Under the pieces are notes generated by a model, which did not search any database, was not told the origin of the DNA, and saw nothing but the letters and a program-made list of their open reading frames with translations. From Isoetes taiwanensis (taxonomy: Eukaryota > Streptophyta > Lycopodiopsida > Isoetales > Isoetaceae): a DNA stretch of 64,000 nucleotides. The first letter of the stretch is position 1, and each line of letters opens with the position of its first letter. The stretch lies in assembly GCA_021234155.1 (NCBI GenBank), contig JAJEKV010000012.1, forward strand, positions 7,778,448 to 7,842,447. The letters run 5' to 3'. Of this stretch, positions 45,017-57,889 are shown piece after piece. The translations under genes and the position numbers were made by a program.

Positions 45017-45706
45017 TGATACGATTGAGGGAATTTGGACTCTTGTAGCATCACATAATTTATACTTGAGCATGAAATATAATGGATCACTAGATAATCT
45101 GAATCATTTATAAACAATTCCTATGGTGCAATACTTAACCATCCAACTGGATCCACCTCTGAAAGGCTATATTGGCAAAGCTACATACATTAGCTTAACT
45201 GGCAATTGATCAATATTGCTACACCGCAGTCTTCGATCAAGGGAAAATACATTGGTTCAAGGATAAGAAATAGTAGTGTTAGTCTTCAACATGAATTGAG
45301 ATCTCTGTGTGCGGATCTTCACATGCAGTCATCTTTGACTTGGCCATTACTCCCTCATATGGATGTGCTATGGGACTGCCCCTCAATTTGAAAACTAGAC
45401 TTTGAGATGGTTCCAGAAAAATAAAATTCACCTCAATTGCACCGCTGGTTGCAGAGATAAGATGTTTCGAAGTTGACCCTTCTTTCTATACTAGTTGGGC
45501 CTTATAAAAATATAAAAGTCCTTTCCAAAATAGATATTGCCATTTTTAATAACAATAGGCTTTTAGAGGGATTATCCCTTAATAGTACCCCTTTCCATCT
45601 TTATTACATACTAGCCAACATTAAGAGAATTATATTTTATATAGCTTTGTCTTAACCATATAGCACTTTCTCCGTAGACTGCTCTCCCGTGCTTGTATCA
45701 TAACAA

Positions 45707-45717
45707 TCCTTCCCTTC
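45707..45717 (-). other. Polypurine tract
   Basis: GAAGGGAAGGA on the minus strand, one base before the 3' LTR of the 45.0-47.3 kb element. It is the plus-strand DNA primer for reverse transcription in this class. Confidence 0.7.
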
Positions 45718-46607
45718 ACGACCAATTGTCACGATCGATCATCCTCGATCACCATTAAACCTGGAAAAACATCAAACCTTCCTTTTAACTTCTAAAATGC
45801 GTTAATCCTTCCCTTATTAGGATTAATCTTATCCCCATGGCAATGTCTCCATAACCACAAGTTGAGCATCAACTCAGTTTGTTTCACTTGAGCTCTAGCT
45901 CAATGCATTTTACTTGAGTACCAACTCAATTTATTTCAAATTCTTAAGGCTGAGATATATTATGACCATACGAATAGCACCAACTATTCATTGATGTGGT
46001 TTACTGAATTGATATAAGGAGATGATATAGGTAAGGTTTACGAGAAAATTAAAGTTTTCACTGAGGCACTAATCTCAACCAGAAGCACCAGCTTTTGCTC
46101 ATAAAGATTTTTCTTGAGGCACCAACCTCAGCCAGAAGCCGTAACTTTTGATCAAAATTTTAGACAACAATCGAATTTTTTTTATTGAGGCATCAACCTC
46201 AATCTAGTAGCACAGCTATTGATCAAAAGTCAATCTAAAATTTCCCGTTGAGGCACCAACTACTAGACATAATTTTAGACAACATTCTAAAATTTTCCAT
46301 TGAGGCATTAATCTCCACCATAAGGATGTAAAACAATCAAAGATATAAAAATATCTAAAGATATAGTCACAATCCTTAAACAACTACTTCTTACCAGACA
46401 AGTGGTAACCGATTTGCAATTTGCTCTCTTTTGTTTTCAAATTTAATCTTCTTGGCTTTAGAAGTTTTCGTTTCTTGTTTTGCCTTTAGATATTTGACTC
46501 TTGCTTGCCTTTAGATATCTGATTCTTGTTTTTATGTCCTGCTAAAAGCCACATAAATTTCCAATGCTTCCATCACCTACAGCTCCGCTAGTAAAGATCG
46601 AAACTAA

Positions 46608-46619
46608 GCTCTAATACCA
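46608..46619 (-). other. Primer-binding site (initiator tRNA-Met type)
   Basis: TGGTATTAGAGC on the minus strand matches TGGTATCAGAGC except at one base, and lies two bases from the 5' LTR end. Confidence 0.85.
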
Positions 46620-47286
46620 ATTGATACGATTGAGGGAATTTGAACTCTTGTAACATCACAGAATTTACACTTGAACATAAAATACAATGGATCATTGGAT
46701 CATCTGGATCCTTTACAAGCAATTGCTATGGTACAATACTTAACCGTCCAACCGGAATACATGTACTGGCTTAATTGGCAATTGATCAACACTGCTACAC
46801 TGAAGCCTCCGATTAAATTGAAAAATACATTGGTTCAGGATAAGGAATAATAATATCAATCATCAATATGTATTGATATCTCTATGTGCAGATGTTTACA
46901 TGCAGTCATCTTTGACCCCTTGTCACATTTTTGGCCATTACTCCCTCATATGGATGAATAATGGGAAGTGGCACTCCAATCGAAAACTAGACTCCGAAAT
47001 GGTTCCATGAAAGTAAATTCGCCTCAATCGCAGCTTTGGTTGTAGAGATATGGTATATTGAATTTGACCCTTCTTTTTAGAATAGTTGGCCCTTATAAAA
47101 AGGTAAAAGTCCTTTCCAAAATAGATATTACCATTTTTTTATAACAATAGGCTTTTAAAGGAATTAAACCTTGATATTATCCCTTGCCATCTTTATTATA
47201 TAAAAGGCAATGCATTATTACATAACTTTGTCGTGACCATATAGCACTTTCACTGTGGACCATTTCCCCGTGCTTATATATTAATA

Positions 47287-47686
47287 TTTTTCCTTGCTTT
47301 TTTTTGTTGGCGCTATCAGTCATGATAGCTCTATGATGTATGCATTTCCTTAGTTAATACCTTCAAAAAAAAAAAAAAAAAAAAGAGGAGCGGGGGGTGT
47401 GATGGGGGTCCACCTCACATGACTTCCTATTGTACTAGTATCTTATATATCAAAAAGTTATAGAGTATGTATGTATGCCAACCATCAAATGTACTGGCGG
47501 CCAGGATTGAACCAACTGAATGGCCAAGTTTATGCCCCTTTTCCATTGACGTGGCATCATGCCCTTTTTCTTTAAATCGCAATGGAAAAAGGTCACAACA
47601 TTCTCTTTGCCAGGCACCGGAGTTGAGATTTGGACTTAAGCTTTCTTGAAACAAAGCAATTGAGGGTTGTTTAAACAACATAGAGA
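47287..47686. other. Short intergenic stretch with poly(A)
   Basis: A run of about 21 A residues (47367-47387) is followed by purine-rich DNA. It could be the A tail of a retrotransposed sequence, but nothing recognisable precedes it. Confidence 0.35.
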
Positions 47687-48145
47687 ATGATAATTCCCAA
47701 ATTATTGACTATGGACAAAACCAAGAGCAGAGTTCTGGTAGTTGAAGAGTATAAGAAGCGTACGGTAAAATTGGAAGATGGTCTTTCGCCAGACAGAAAT
47801 ATCAAAAAACAAAAGAAGCAAGTAAGTAAGAAGCAACATGCTCTTGGGTTTCCTGATTGTTCAAATTTTAAGGTTGAGCACAAGAAGAATAGATTTGCCA
47901 ATTTTAATCTGGAGGAAGTGATGGATGCATCATCTGAGCTGGATTTCGAAAGAACAGGATATTCTGAATCTATTAACATTTCAGAGCATGTCATCCATGT
48001 TTCTAGGAGGATGAAATGCACAAATAATGATGCAGAAGGTGGACAAACCACAAAGAAATTATGCACAGAAAGCGAGCAGAAATCAAATAGAGCTTTCGAC
48101 AAGAGAAAGACTTCAAACCCCAAATCTCAAAGCCCGATAAGATAA
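47687..48145 (+). CDS. Lysine-rich protein, unrecognised (possibly a gene fragment)
   Basis: A true ATG (47687) opens 152 codons. The product is hydrophilic and strongly basic, with nuclear-localisation-like runs (IKKQKKQVSKKQ, KKRTVKLEDG) and acidic patches. No domain is recognised. Downstream, coding character continues in another frame (ITLRVPKNPSSKIEGLSS and following, to about 48250), so the gene is either frameshifted here or represented by one exon. No splice signals convinced me. Confidence 0.35.
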   Translation: MIIPKLLTMDKTKSRVLVVEEYKKRTVKLEDGLSPDRNIKKQKKQVSKKQHALGFPDCSNFKVEHKKNRFANFNLEEVMDASSELDFERTGYSESINISEHVIHVSRRMKCTNNDAEGGQTTKKLCTESEQKSNRAFDKRKTSNPKSQSPIR

Positions 48146-49590
48146 CTATGAGAAGATAACCCTAAGGGTTCCAAAAAATCCAAGTTCTAAAATTGAGGGA
48201 CTGAGTAGTAAACAGAAGAACAATAGCAAGGAAAAGTTTGTTGCAATTTGCTAGATGCAACGAATCAATGGGACTGTCTCAGAAAGAGGGCATCTTTAAA
48301 GGCAAACTATAAACACTTGCAGGACCTGATAGTTGAAGATATGGGGCCTATCAAGCGCACGCTAGAGGTGAGGACTTCGACCAAGACAGGTATGCAGGTG
48401 ATGAGATGGAGGAGGTTGTTCATGTATGGTGGCATGGCCATGGGGACCACATTCTAGTGTGGACCGGCGGGGCCCCATGACCGGTGGCAGCCTTGAGCGG
48501 GTCCGGCCACACCAGAATGTGAGACCAGTGGTCATGCCACTACAACATGGAAAGTGGGAGCATTTTTATTTATTTTTTTGTAGTTTTTTCTTCTTGGCAA
48601 AGGTTTAGCGATGATGTTCGATGGCTCCTGCGGCTCAACGGATATGGCACTGGCCTATTGGACTCCTTGGCATCTAGCGGCTATGGTGCTTGCCCTATTA
48701 TTCAATGTTTTTGCTTGGAGATTGTCTGGTCGAATCTTGGTTGTTTCATGAGAATGAATGTCCATATCCTTTGTCCTTGAGGAAAAGCAAGATATAACGG
48801 TTTCTTATGCCTTTAGAGTGATGTTTCTTCTTTTCATGCTTTCAAATCTAATTTCTCTTGCATGCAAGTCGAGGTGTGCAAAATATGGCTTTTGTTTTTC
48901 GCTAAGTTTCGAGATATGATGAGAGTTCCGGTGATAAGAACCCTCTCGTTAGGCCACACATCTTGTCGGATCCTCTTCGTTTTCCTTGTATCCTCTGTTC
49001 TAAGATGGAATCTGTACCTTCCGTGGTAGTATACCAAGACTTTTAAGATAATATGGTCCTTCCAAAAGGACTTCTACTCTAACCAAAAGCCACAAAACCA
49101 CAGGAACATGGCCTTGCTTCTGGTAAGCATGGGTTTGCCAAGAACCATAAGAGAGGCCCAATGTCTCTTGTTTCTTTCGCAACGGAGTAAATGCATAACC
49201 AGATGCATCGAACCCACAAAGAGTTTTTTTTCCAAAACGATGGTGGATGTTTCTACTGAGAAGCTGTGATGTTTCTGCTGGGTTTGTGTTGGTTTTGCAC
49301 TAGTTCTATCACATATTCAACAAACCTATCCCTCAACATAATAGAAAGCCAACATCTTTGGATGGATATTGTCTGATCTCTATAGAATATTAATGGGTTT
49401 TTATTAGAAAGCTTGTAGACACCATACTACATATTTAGGATATAGGTCATGATTTGCATATGAATGCATCCTTTAATACATATAAAGGTTATGTATTGCA
49501 ATGAGAAGGAGCTGTCGTGAAAGCAAGCTCTCATGTGTGTAGGGTTGTTTTTATTATTGTCTACTATTGAATACCTTATTAGCCTTAAGG
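48146..49590. other. Intergenic with a strong hairpin
   Basis: 48430-48467 pairs with 48500-48539 as an imperfect inverted repeat of about 38 bp (ends TGGCATGGCCATGG and TGGTCATGCCA). Minus-strand frames at 49182-49000 and 49037-48834 were not recognised. Near 49609-49628 is a short (GGAA)n run. Confidence 0.4.
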
Positions 49591-49599
49591 TAGGGGGCA

Positions 49600-51172
49600 A
49601 GTTTAAAGGAAGGAAGGAAGGAAGGAAGTATATTTCAACGTCCGCGGAGGCCAAACTTGACCTATGAGACGGTACATGCAGTACACAAAGCAGATAAAAC
49701 CACACAAAAAGACAAATGCTACTATACAATGTGTCCCTACTACTGGGATGAAAAAACCCCCACATGGGAGGAAAAACCCTGGTAGTAGGCTCTCAGATCC
49801 CTTGTCCTGTAAGGGATTCTCTGACGGTGGAGACTTGCAAAATGTAGGATGCGAGACGTGCAACCATTGGTGATGCCAGCAATTGATGCAGCGGTGCCGC
49901 AGAGCATCTAAGATCAGCATGTGTTGCTCGGATATGCGTATATGCCGGACACTCTTGCAGAGCATGGTGCTCATCCTTCATCGTCCGCATGTGGCAACAC
50001 CGGCATATTCTCTCATGCCGGGGATTTTCTCGCCTCCATCCGTAGTCCAACGACATGTTTCAATTCTCGAGATGATGGGACCCCGCCCTCACCCGAGGCA
50101 ATAGCTCTCTGTTTCTTCATAGATAGGCGCGCTTTCGCACCGGGTGTGGGCCATGTTCTAGTGTTGGATTAACTGGCGGTGGTAGTGCTGTTTTTTTAGG
50201 CTTTGCACGAAAGTGGTCGCGATCCCACGAGTGGTGGCAAAGCGCCATTCAGTGTGCGTACCGCCCCGGGCATCGCATAGCCACACCTGGCCGGTAGTCT
50301 ATAGACCACGCTATAACCACCCCCGACATTGGCTCCCCGCCATACCCTCTTCGGCCGTTAGGCTCTTGTGCCAATAACAAAGCCCCCTGGGAAGACGTTG
50401 TGCATCCATGCCGGTGACCTTGTGGAAATATGCAAGATGTCCGCAAGATAGCGGAATGTTGCAGGGCCGTAACCCGCCTCATATAGCAAAATCCGATAAG
50501 GCACCGCGGTCCTTGATACCTAGGTCGTATGTTAAGAAGGCCTTTGCACCCTCTCTAGCTTATCCCGTGTGTTCTTGCTAATTGTCGGACCCCGACCTCT
50601 ACCCCATACAACAATACCGGGTTCAACGAGTGCTCAATCAGTGTGCTCTACGTGCCTAGTCACATAGGTCTATTCTCAGAGCAGCTATTCTCAGATAGCA
50701 TATGTGGCTTTTCCATCCCGCTGATCCGCTTTTCCACACAAATATCCCATAACATGCTAGCGCAAAAGTCAATTCCCGTGATACTTGAAGGTCCTTACAA
50801 CATCCACCCTCCGCCCCTCCGTGAATAGAGATCCGGGATATCATGTCATGCGAGGAGAGGACTCGCCAGAGCTTAGTTTTCGGGCAGTTCATCGCCATTC
50901 CCTTGTGTCACGTAACCCACTAAGAGCATCCAAATGCCGCCGCGATACCCGGGTCAGATGGGATAGCAAGTCTACATCGCCCCAGATAGAGCAATTGCCT
51001 TATAATCAGATGCTCTGGTAGTCGGGCCACCGCCCCCATGTTCTTGCATCCAGGTCTCCAACTTGTCAATGTAAAGACCAAAGAGCATTGGAGATAACGG
51101 ACATCCCTGTTTAACCCCTATGGTCCTTTCGACGAACCTGATCTTTATGTGAAATAACATAGACATGTGCAT
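49600..51172 (-). pseudogene. LINE ORF2 3' half (second family)
   Basis: From 51172 leftward on the minus strand: GVKQGCPLSPMLFGLYIDKL (RT motif), then NCPKTK near 50885 (family: lNxxKTK). Next comes a VLLYGVEVG-like stretch near 50600 (family: LLYGsEvW). Near 49990-49930 is a zinc-binding tail (CRCCHMRTMKDEHHALQEC), the CX2C...HX4-5C knuckle at the end of such ORF2 proteins. Many stops and frameshifts are present. The left limit is approximate. Confidence 0.75.
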
Positions 51173-51392
51173 TATGTCTGGCTATGGCGATTCACCGAGA
51201 AACTTTTTTTATAGCTACTACTCATTGCATGTCATAGCAAATTGTATAGTATTTCCTCCGGCTCACTACGTAGTGCACTATACAGAGCTATGGTTTTTGA
51301 AGTTACAAAATACGAACTTACATCGTCGATTCTTATGCCTTTGTCGAATTTGCTGAAGAGCTCGTATCTTTTATGGTTTAATATTTTAACAA

Positions 51393-51586
51393 ATTAGAAT
51401 TAGAATTAGAATTAGAATTAGAATTAGAATTAGAATTAGAATTAGAATTAGAATTAGAATTAGAATTAGAATTAGAATTAGAATTAGAATTAGAATTAGA
51501 ATTAGAATTAGAATTAGAATTAGAATTAGAATGAGAATTAGAATTAGTTAGAATTAGAATTAGAATTAGAATTAGAATTAGAATTA
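51393..51586. repeat. Hexanucleotide microsatellite (GAATTA)n
   Basis: About 31 nearly uninterrupted copies. The one substitution (GAATGA) and one dropped GAA lie near the right end. On the minus strand it reads as an Asn-Ser repeat by chance. Confidence 0.97.
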
Positions 51587-51779
51587 TTGTCCCTAGTGCT
51601 CTGAGGCCCCTGGATTGATGTAGCATGGGCGAGCTCCCAAATAGGTGCTACTAGCACAACACGCTGATACAGTGTAGCCCTTTCGGAGGGCTTTTCTTAT
51701 TTTCTATTGATACCGGCACCCTGCTTATAATCGGCATCATGACCGTGCGGTGGTGCGTCGCTATCATCAGCTTTTAGCC

Positions 51780-52660
51780 GAGCTCTTTTTCGAACCTTAA
51801 TGTCCCACCTCTCATGGGTTCATATTAGAAGCCCTCTTTCGTTGTGTACCTCCCCGATGCTTGGTTGTCATATCCCCGATTGCATATGCCATATCTTTTA
51901 TTGTGTTCCCTCTTGTCATTAAGACGTGGACCGGCTGCCCCCATCTTACATTCCTCGTTTTGCTTCTAATGTCTCCATACATCGTACATTCGCTGAGCAT
52001 GTGGCTCTCGCCTTCCACTTTTCCCCCGTTACGATTCTCGCAGATTTGATTTTTCTTTCCACTTTTCTCCACCCGTCCTTTTGAATTCTTAGATCATGGC
52101 TCCCCATTCTAAATCTTGCCAATGTGTTCTTCTTTGTCTTCTATTAGATTGTCCCCGGACATCGGTTGTTCTATCTGCTGTTCGGGTTGAAAATTGCCGT
52201 TAGCCACAAAGAGTTTTGGGACCGCTTATATTTTTGTGGCCATGTTTCGCAGTTATTTCGCCCAAATCCTCATTCTATTTTTCCTTCATTTACCAGGTCA
52301 CTCAGGTTTAGCCCCATCTCTCGGCCCAAACCGCCACCTCCCCTGAACCACCCGCCACTGCGGATGATATGTGACTTGGCCGATTCGTTGATTGCATTGT
52401 TGATAGCTTCTTAGCATGGCCATCCATGTTATCTTTCATCGATATCCGACCGTCCCTCTCCCATGCTCTTACCTCCATTGGTTTCGGCCTGTTTTATATA
52501 CCATGATTGTCAGAGGTGTGTTTGCCTGTACTCTGAATTCTTGTCTATGCCATTGCCTAAATATCCCTTCTTGCTTATCCCATTTCTTGTCTGATAGACC
52601 GGGTCCCCATGCGTCCGATCCATATAATTGTGTTGACGAACCATCGTATTTCAAATGATA
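51780..52660 (-). pseudogene. LINE ORF2 C-terminal fragment (second family)
   Basis: Minus-strand 52654-52469 gives TQLYGSDAWGPGLSDKKWDK and FRVQANTPLTIMVYKTGR, the post-RT region of this LINE family. Bases 52072-51812 give ICENRNGG...GESHMLSECTMYGDIR, the zinc-binding tail. The frame between them is broken. It does not overlap the copy at 49600-51172 and is separated from it by the microsatellite. Confidence 0.75.
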
Positions 52661-53080
52661 GCATTTGATCTCCCCCCCGCCTATTCTCGCTTCTATTACG
52701 TAAATTTTTCATACTAAAGTAACTTCCAATAGTCGCCTCGAACCCGCATCCGCCCCCCGACCAGCTTGTTCTGCGCTATGTGGCCATATCCTAGATATCG
52801 TATTCGGGCCGATTCTTCCAATCTTGTTTGATCTCAATCATTTTGTAATCTAGAGGAACTTGAGCTAGAAGGCTCATGAACCGAATAGTGTGCTATCCTT
52901 AAACATCTCTATATATAGTGCCGATTGCATGAACTCTAATAGTGCATGGGCCACCCAAAGATAGGTGAATGCATGCCATTTGCTGGCATGCAAAGTTGCC
53001 ATTTAACATAGGCATGAATAACACTTGAATAGAAAAGACATTTAGTATAACCGTATGATTATAGTCATAGTGCACTTGGG
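52661..53080. other. Intergenic, nothing recognised
   Basis: No coding or repeat feature that I can support before the satellite array begins. Confidence 0.4.
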
Positions 53081-55620
53081 AAGAGTCGACGACCGCAATA
53101 AATGGGTCACAAGTTTGAACCTTATCAATTACATCATTGCATGCGTGTGACGCACCATATATGTTAGTATTCATATGACCACCATATATGCTATCTTCGT
53201 GATGGTCGCCACACTTCCCCAACCCGTATGATGACAAGTTGAAGTTTGAGTACTTGGACTTGGCTTATCTAGATAATGCCGCTGAAACTCAACAACTTTA
53301 TCATAAAACTTCCGTGATCAAATACTAGAAGATTTAAGACTGAAGCTCAAAGAAAAGGAGTTGAAATTTGGAGCTCGGGATTGTAATATGTATTGGATTA
53401 TGCTCATGGATCAGCATTGTATAAGAAAATAAACCGACCTTCACCAAAGATAAAAAAAGAGGAACCATAATAGAAACACAATTGTCAAGTAGGAAGAGGA
53501 ACATGACCAGAATAGAAACCGAATATGAAATAGAGCAAGAATAGGAACAAAATCAGGTGTACACTCAGGATCGGGACAATTGGATGCAGGTGACGACCAT
53601 AGACGTTGTATTCATATGACAACCATATATATTATATTCATACAATCATCATACTATCCCCAACCTACGATGATGACTAAGTTCAAAGTTGGAGCTGGAG
53701 TGCTTGAACTTGGATTATCTAGATAACGGCGGTGCAACTCCAACTTTATAATAAAACCTCTAGGATCAAACACTGAGAAATCTGGGACCATATCTTGATG
53801 AAAAGGAGTCAAAACTTGGAGCTCTAGAAGTGTGATATGCTTCGAATTAGGCTCATGGATTAACATTGAAAAGGAAATAAAACTGGGCTTTGGCCAAAGA
53901 TAAAAAGAGGAACAATGATAGGAACACGATAGTATGGGATGGAGACTAAAGTCATTACTAGAGCAGAGAGAGAAACAGGACTGGAGGATAGAAACTAAAA
54001 TATGAAATAGAGTAGGAATACGAATAAAAAAGCAAGCGCATTACACTCGTGATCTACAAGCAGATGATGACCATATAATGCTTGTATTCAGATGACGACT
54101 ATATATGTCACATCCATACCTGGCCATTAATCGAGTACTTGAATTTGGATAATCTAGATAACGCCGATGAAACTCAAAGAACTTTATAGTAAAATCTCCG
54201 GGATTAGAGCTTGACTCAATTTAAAAAGAAGTCAAAACTTGGAGCTCTGGGATTGTAATACATATTGAATTATGCTCATGGATCAACATTGTATCAGAGA
54301 ATAAAATTGGACTTTGCTCAAAGATAGAAAGCGGAACAATGATAGAACATGATAATATGGGATGGAGACTAAAGTCATTACCGGAGTAGGGAGAAGAACA
54401 AGACTAGGGGATAGAATTTGAAATATGTAATGGAGCAGGAATATAAATAGAAAGAGGTGTACACTCCAGATTGGGACGATTGGATGCAGGTGATGACCAT
54501 ATATGTTATATTCGTATGACCAATCTACGATGACGATGAGTCAGAGCACTTGAACTTGGATTATCTAGATAATGTCGGTGAAACTCCAACTTTATAATAA
54601 AATCTGTAGAAACAAATACTAAAAAATCTGGGACTATAGCTCGACGAAAAGGAGTATGGGACTATAGCCTTGGGATTGTAGTATGCTTCGAATTAGGCTC
54701 ATGGATCAACACTGTATCAAGGAATAAATTGGACTCAAACATAAAAAGAGGAATAATGATAGGAACACAAGAATATGGGATGGAGACTAAAGTCATTACC
54801 AGAGTAGGGAGAGGAACAGGACCAAGGAATAGAAACTAAAATATGAAATGGAGTAGGAATATGAACAGAAACAAACATACACTCAGGATCCGCATGATTT
54901 GGATGGGGGTGGAAACCATATACGTTGTATTTGTATGAGTACCACATATGTCATATTCGTACGGTCATCGCATTGGAGTACTTGAATTTTGATTAACTAG
55001 ATAATGTCAATGAAACTCAGTAACTTTACCAAAACATCTAGGCTTGGAGCTCGACGAAAAGAAGTCAAAACTTGGAGTTTTGGGATTGTAATACATATTG
55101 AATTATATTCATAAATCAACATTATATCAAGAGATAAAATTGGGCTTTGCTAAAAGATAGAAAAAAGAACAATGATAGAACATGATAATATGGGATGGAG
55201 ACAAGTCATTACCGGGGGAGGGAGAGGAACATGACCAGGGGTTAGAAACTAGTATATGAAATGGAGCACGAATATAAACAAAAATGGGTGTACACTCTGG
55301 ACTAGGACGATTGGATGCAGGTGACGACCATATACATTGTAGTCATATGATGACCATATATGTTATATTCACATGGTCATCACACTATCTCCAAACTATG
55401 ATGACAATGAATTGGAGTCAGAGTTGGAGCCATAGCACTTGAAGTTTAATTGTCTAAATAATGTTGGTACTCAGCAACTTTATAATAAAACCACTAGTAT
55501 TAAATACTAAAGATTTGGGACTGGAGCTCGAGGAGTCAAAATTTGGAGCTCTGGGATTGTAATATATATCTTATAATGTTCATGGATCAATATTGTATCA
55601 GGGAATAAAATTCATTAGGG
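53080..55620. repeat. Diverged tandem array, ~430-bp unit, six copies
   Basis: The anchor phrase CTTGAACTTGGATTATCTAG (with variants) recurs near 53250, 53700, 54137, 54546, 54976 and 55435, giving spacings of about 450, 437, 409, 430 and 459. Each copy also carries TAGATAATGxCGGTGAAACTC, TTGGAGCTCTGGGATTGTAA, CTCATGGATCAACATTGTA and a GACCATATATGTTATATTC block in the same order. No ORF of note. Copies 1, 3 and 5 resemble each other more than 2 and 4. Confidence 0.9.
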
Positions 55621-57880
55621 CGGATTTGGGGTCTCAAAATGGCCTCCTATCGGGCCATTCCACGCCATATTTCCGCCCTTTTTTCCCATGCCACCTAGGA
55701 TACCAAACTCTCATCATTACAGATTTACTTGGAATATTCTCCTAATAAGGGGATCACACATTCATGGCGCCATATATATATTTAATTTCCGTTGGTTGTC
55801 GACAGATCGATGCAACACGTGGCGCTTCTAAAAGCCACTTGCATTATAGCATACCGGCAACTCATGAGGGTGTCTCTTGGTTTGTCGATACTGCTGCAAA
55901 GGCCACCGATTCTTGTCTTGGCGCTATTTTCATTTAGAGGTTATGTGGCCATACAAGCTTCCCCGCCTTCTACATTTCAAAATTTGAATGTGTAGGTTGA
56001 AGCTTTGTATCGACTTTCATTTTCGAGAAGGCCATGGTCGCTTTAACCGGATCTTTACTTCATCCCAATACAAGTTTTCCCGCCTCTACAATTTGAATTT
56101 GCTTAATGTATAAAAAGCATGGATTGTAGGAGAATGGACTTTTCGATTTCCATATGCACGCTGCAAATTTCAAAAACGAGGTTAGTACGGACGCTCGCTC
56201 ACACGGTTTAATTGTGCCGGGCATACAAATTGTACACCTTCATTTCAAGGCCGCGGGCGATCCACGCAAGATGGAAGCTCCAAATGATGTGTGGATAAGG
56301 ATCCAACCGACTCATGAATATGCTCCAGCCTTTAATCGCAAAAAGGAGGTCTAAAAAATAAGAACTTAGACCTCTACATGTTGCGCCTTGCGTGCTCAAA
56401 AGTGTCCACATCCGGGCGATGGCGCTTTATATCCATTGATCCGCTTGAGTGGCAAGAAACCGCCATTTCGGACGCTTCAAGTTTAGTCCGATTTTATGGT
56501 GACGGGTGAACTCGCCTCCCCGATATTGTGAGAGATTGAGAGGATGAAGGCATTCGAATCGAATACGCTCCTTGAAATGAGTCGCCCCAATTGTCACAAG
56601 AGAATTATAACTTAAACCAAGAAATCTTTTTTTTCTCTCACTTCATTACTCCATCAGAATGAAGGAAAGGAATGACGGCTTGGGAGGGAAACTTTGAGAT
56701 ACCTAAGTGGACAAGTCCAAATTGGCTATAGGACACTGCAAGAAAAGATCCAAGAGCTCGAAAAGAGCAAACTTTGGGCTTCAATGTAGGTTAAAGAATT
56801 TGAAGAAAACACCCCTTGTCTTGGCGAGAAAGGAAGAAGCACTTTCGAATCGATAGAGGAACTGAAGTTTGATCAGGTGCATTCAGACGCAGTGGTCACG
56901 CCACAAGGTCCGCTTTTACAATACTAGCAAAGGCCAATCAAGATCCGGGAAAACTAGAAGCAATCTTGGTTACGTGAGTGAAGAACCTAGAACACAAACA
57001 GGAGATAGTGGACATGATTTGTCACTCCTACAACTCTTCTCTCAAGAAGATGGTATTGGAAATGGTACTAGGAGAGATCTACAAGAAGCTAGAAGCGAAA
57101 AGATGTACAGACTATTTGTGATGATGTAGGCATCAAGAGGGTTTGGTTATCGCTTTTCTATTCAAGCCATTCCACCTAAGCCGCTGAAAAGAATGGGCAC
57201 AAAAAGTATTCGCTCCACGCCGACAAATTGTCGAGAATACAAGTGTTACTAGGACAAAGATGGTGTATGCCATATTAGGAGAGATGCACCAGTTGAATGT
57301 GTCGGTCCCCGCCATAGCCATAAAAGATAAGAATGGCAAGGATTGTTGTGATATAGTTGGAATGAATGAACGCAATAATCTTTGGTTGACCTGGTTACTC
57401 TCTACAATTCCTTGTCAAATATTATGACTTAACAAATAAGTAAAACTAATGGTGAGATTGAAGTTTGCATAAAATTGATGAAATGGAACCCACCAAGTTT
57501 GAGAAGTATGAGAGGGTATCCGCTATCATCATGAATAGAGCAATTGAGAATGCAATTGCACATGCTAAATCAAAGAGCAACAAGAATAATAAAAAGATGT
57601 AGAGGTGACGGACGAGGAAAAGAAGCGCGTCAAAAAATGGTTCTCATGTCAATCAAGATGGCACCGGTGGTTAGGTCTCTTTAAAGTTCGTAAAGAAACC
57701 CACGAGGTATTGAAATGGGTGTTCAATCAAACCGACATCCCGAAGTCTAATATCTAGATTCGAGGGAGGGGAAAATTGCAAGTAGATCACTATGGATCTT
57801 ACAAAGTAATTTTTCAATTGGCGTCTGATTTAAAAACTAAGCAATGTATAACATAAGTGGAGGAGGACAAGGAACATGCA
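55621..57880 (+). other. Decayed coding scraps, unrecognised
   Basis: A new sequence style (CpG-richer, fewer long A/T runs) starts here. Plus-strand frames show coding-like pieces in several phases. Examples are KFDQVHSDAVVTPQGPLLQY near 56870, VKNLEHKQEIVDMICHSYNS near 56975-57035, YAILGEMHQLNVSVPAIAI near 57265 and GKLQVDHYGSYKVIFQLA near 57770-57825. They may come from one long broken gene. I do not recognise the family. Confidence 0.35.
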
Positions 57881-57889
57881 AAAGTTGTC

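Larger units (their letters stand above)
45017..47286 (-). mobile_element. 2.27-kb non-coding LTR retrotransposon
   Basis: Terminal direct repeats 45017-45705 and 46622-47286 (689 and 665 bp) are about 80-85% identical, both starting TGATACGATTGAGG on the plus strand. Read on the minus strand, the right LTR ends in CA. Two bases on is TGGTATTAGAGC (46619-46608), a one-mismatch initiator-tRNA primer site. At the other end GAAGGGAAGGA (45717-45707) is a polypurine tract directly before the left LTR (TGTTATGATAC). The 916-bp interior has no ORF, only four or five loose copies of a TTGAGGCACCAACCTCA phrase. It is a decayed, non-autonomous element of LARD/TRIM-like size. Confidence 0.85.

Noticed and set aside
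47423-47470. Helitron 5' end (TCTATAAC on the minus strand)
   Set aside because: Preceded by C instead of the expected A, and the match to 5'-end consensus is too short.
48615-48740. tRNA-derived SINE (GGCTCAACGGA near 48630 as A box, GGTCGAATC near 48730 as B box)
   Set aside because: The boxes are about 100 bases apart and no tRNA fold is possible.
51378-51626. Asn-Ser repeat protein
   Set aside because: A translation of the GAATTA microsatellite only.
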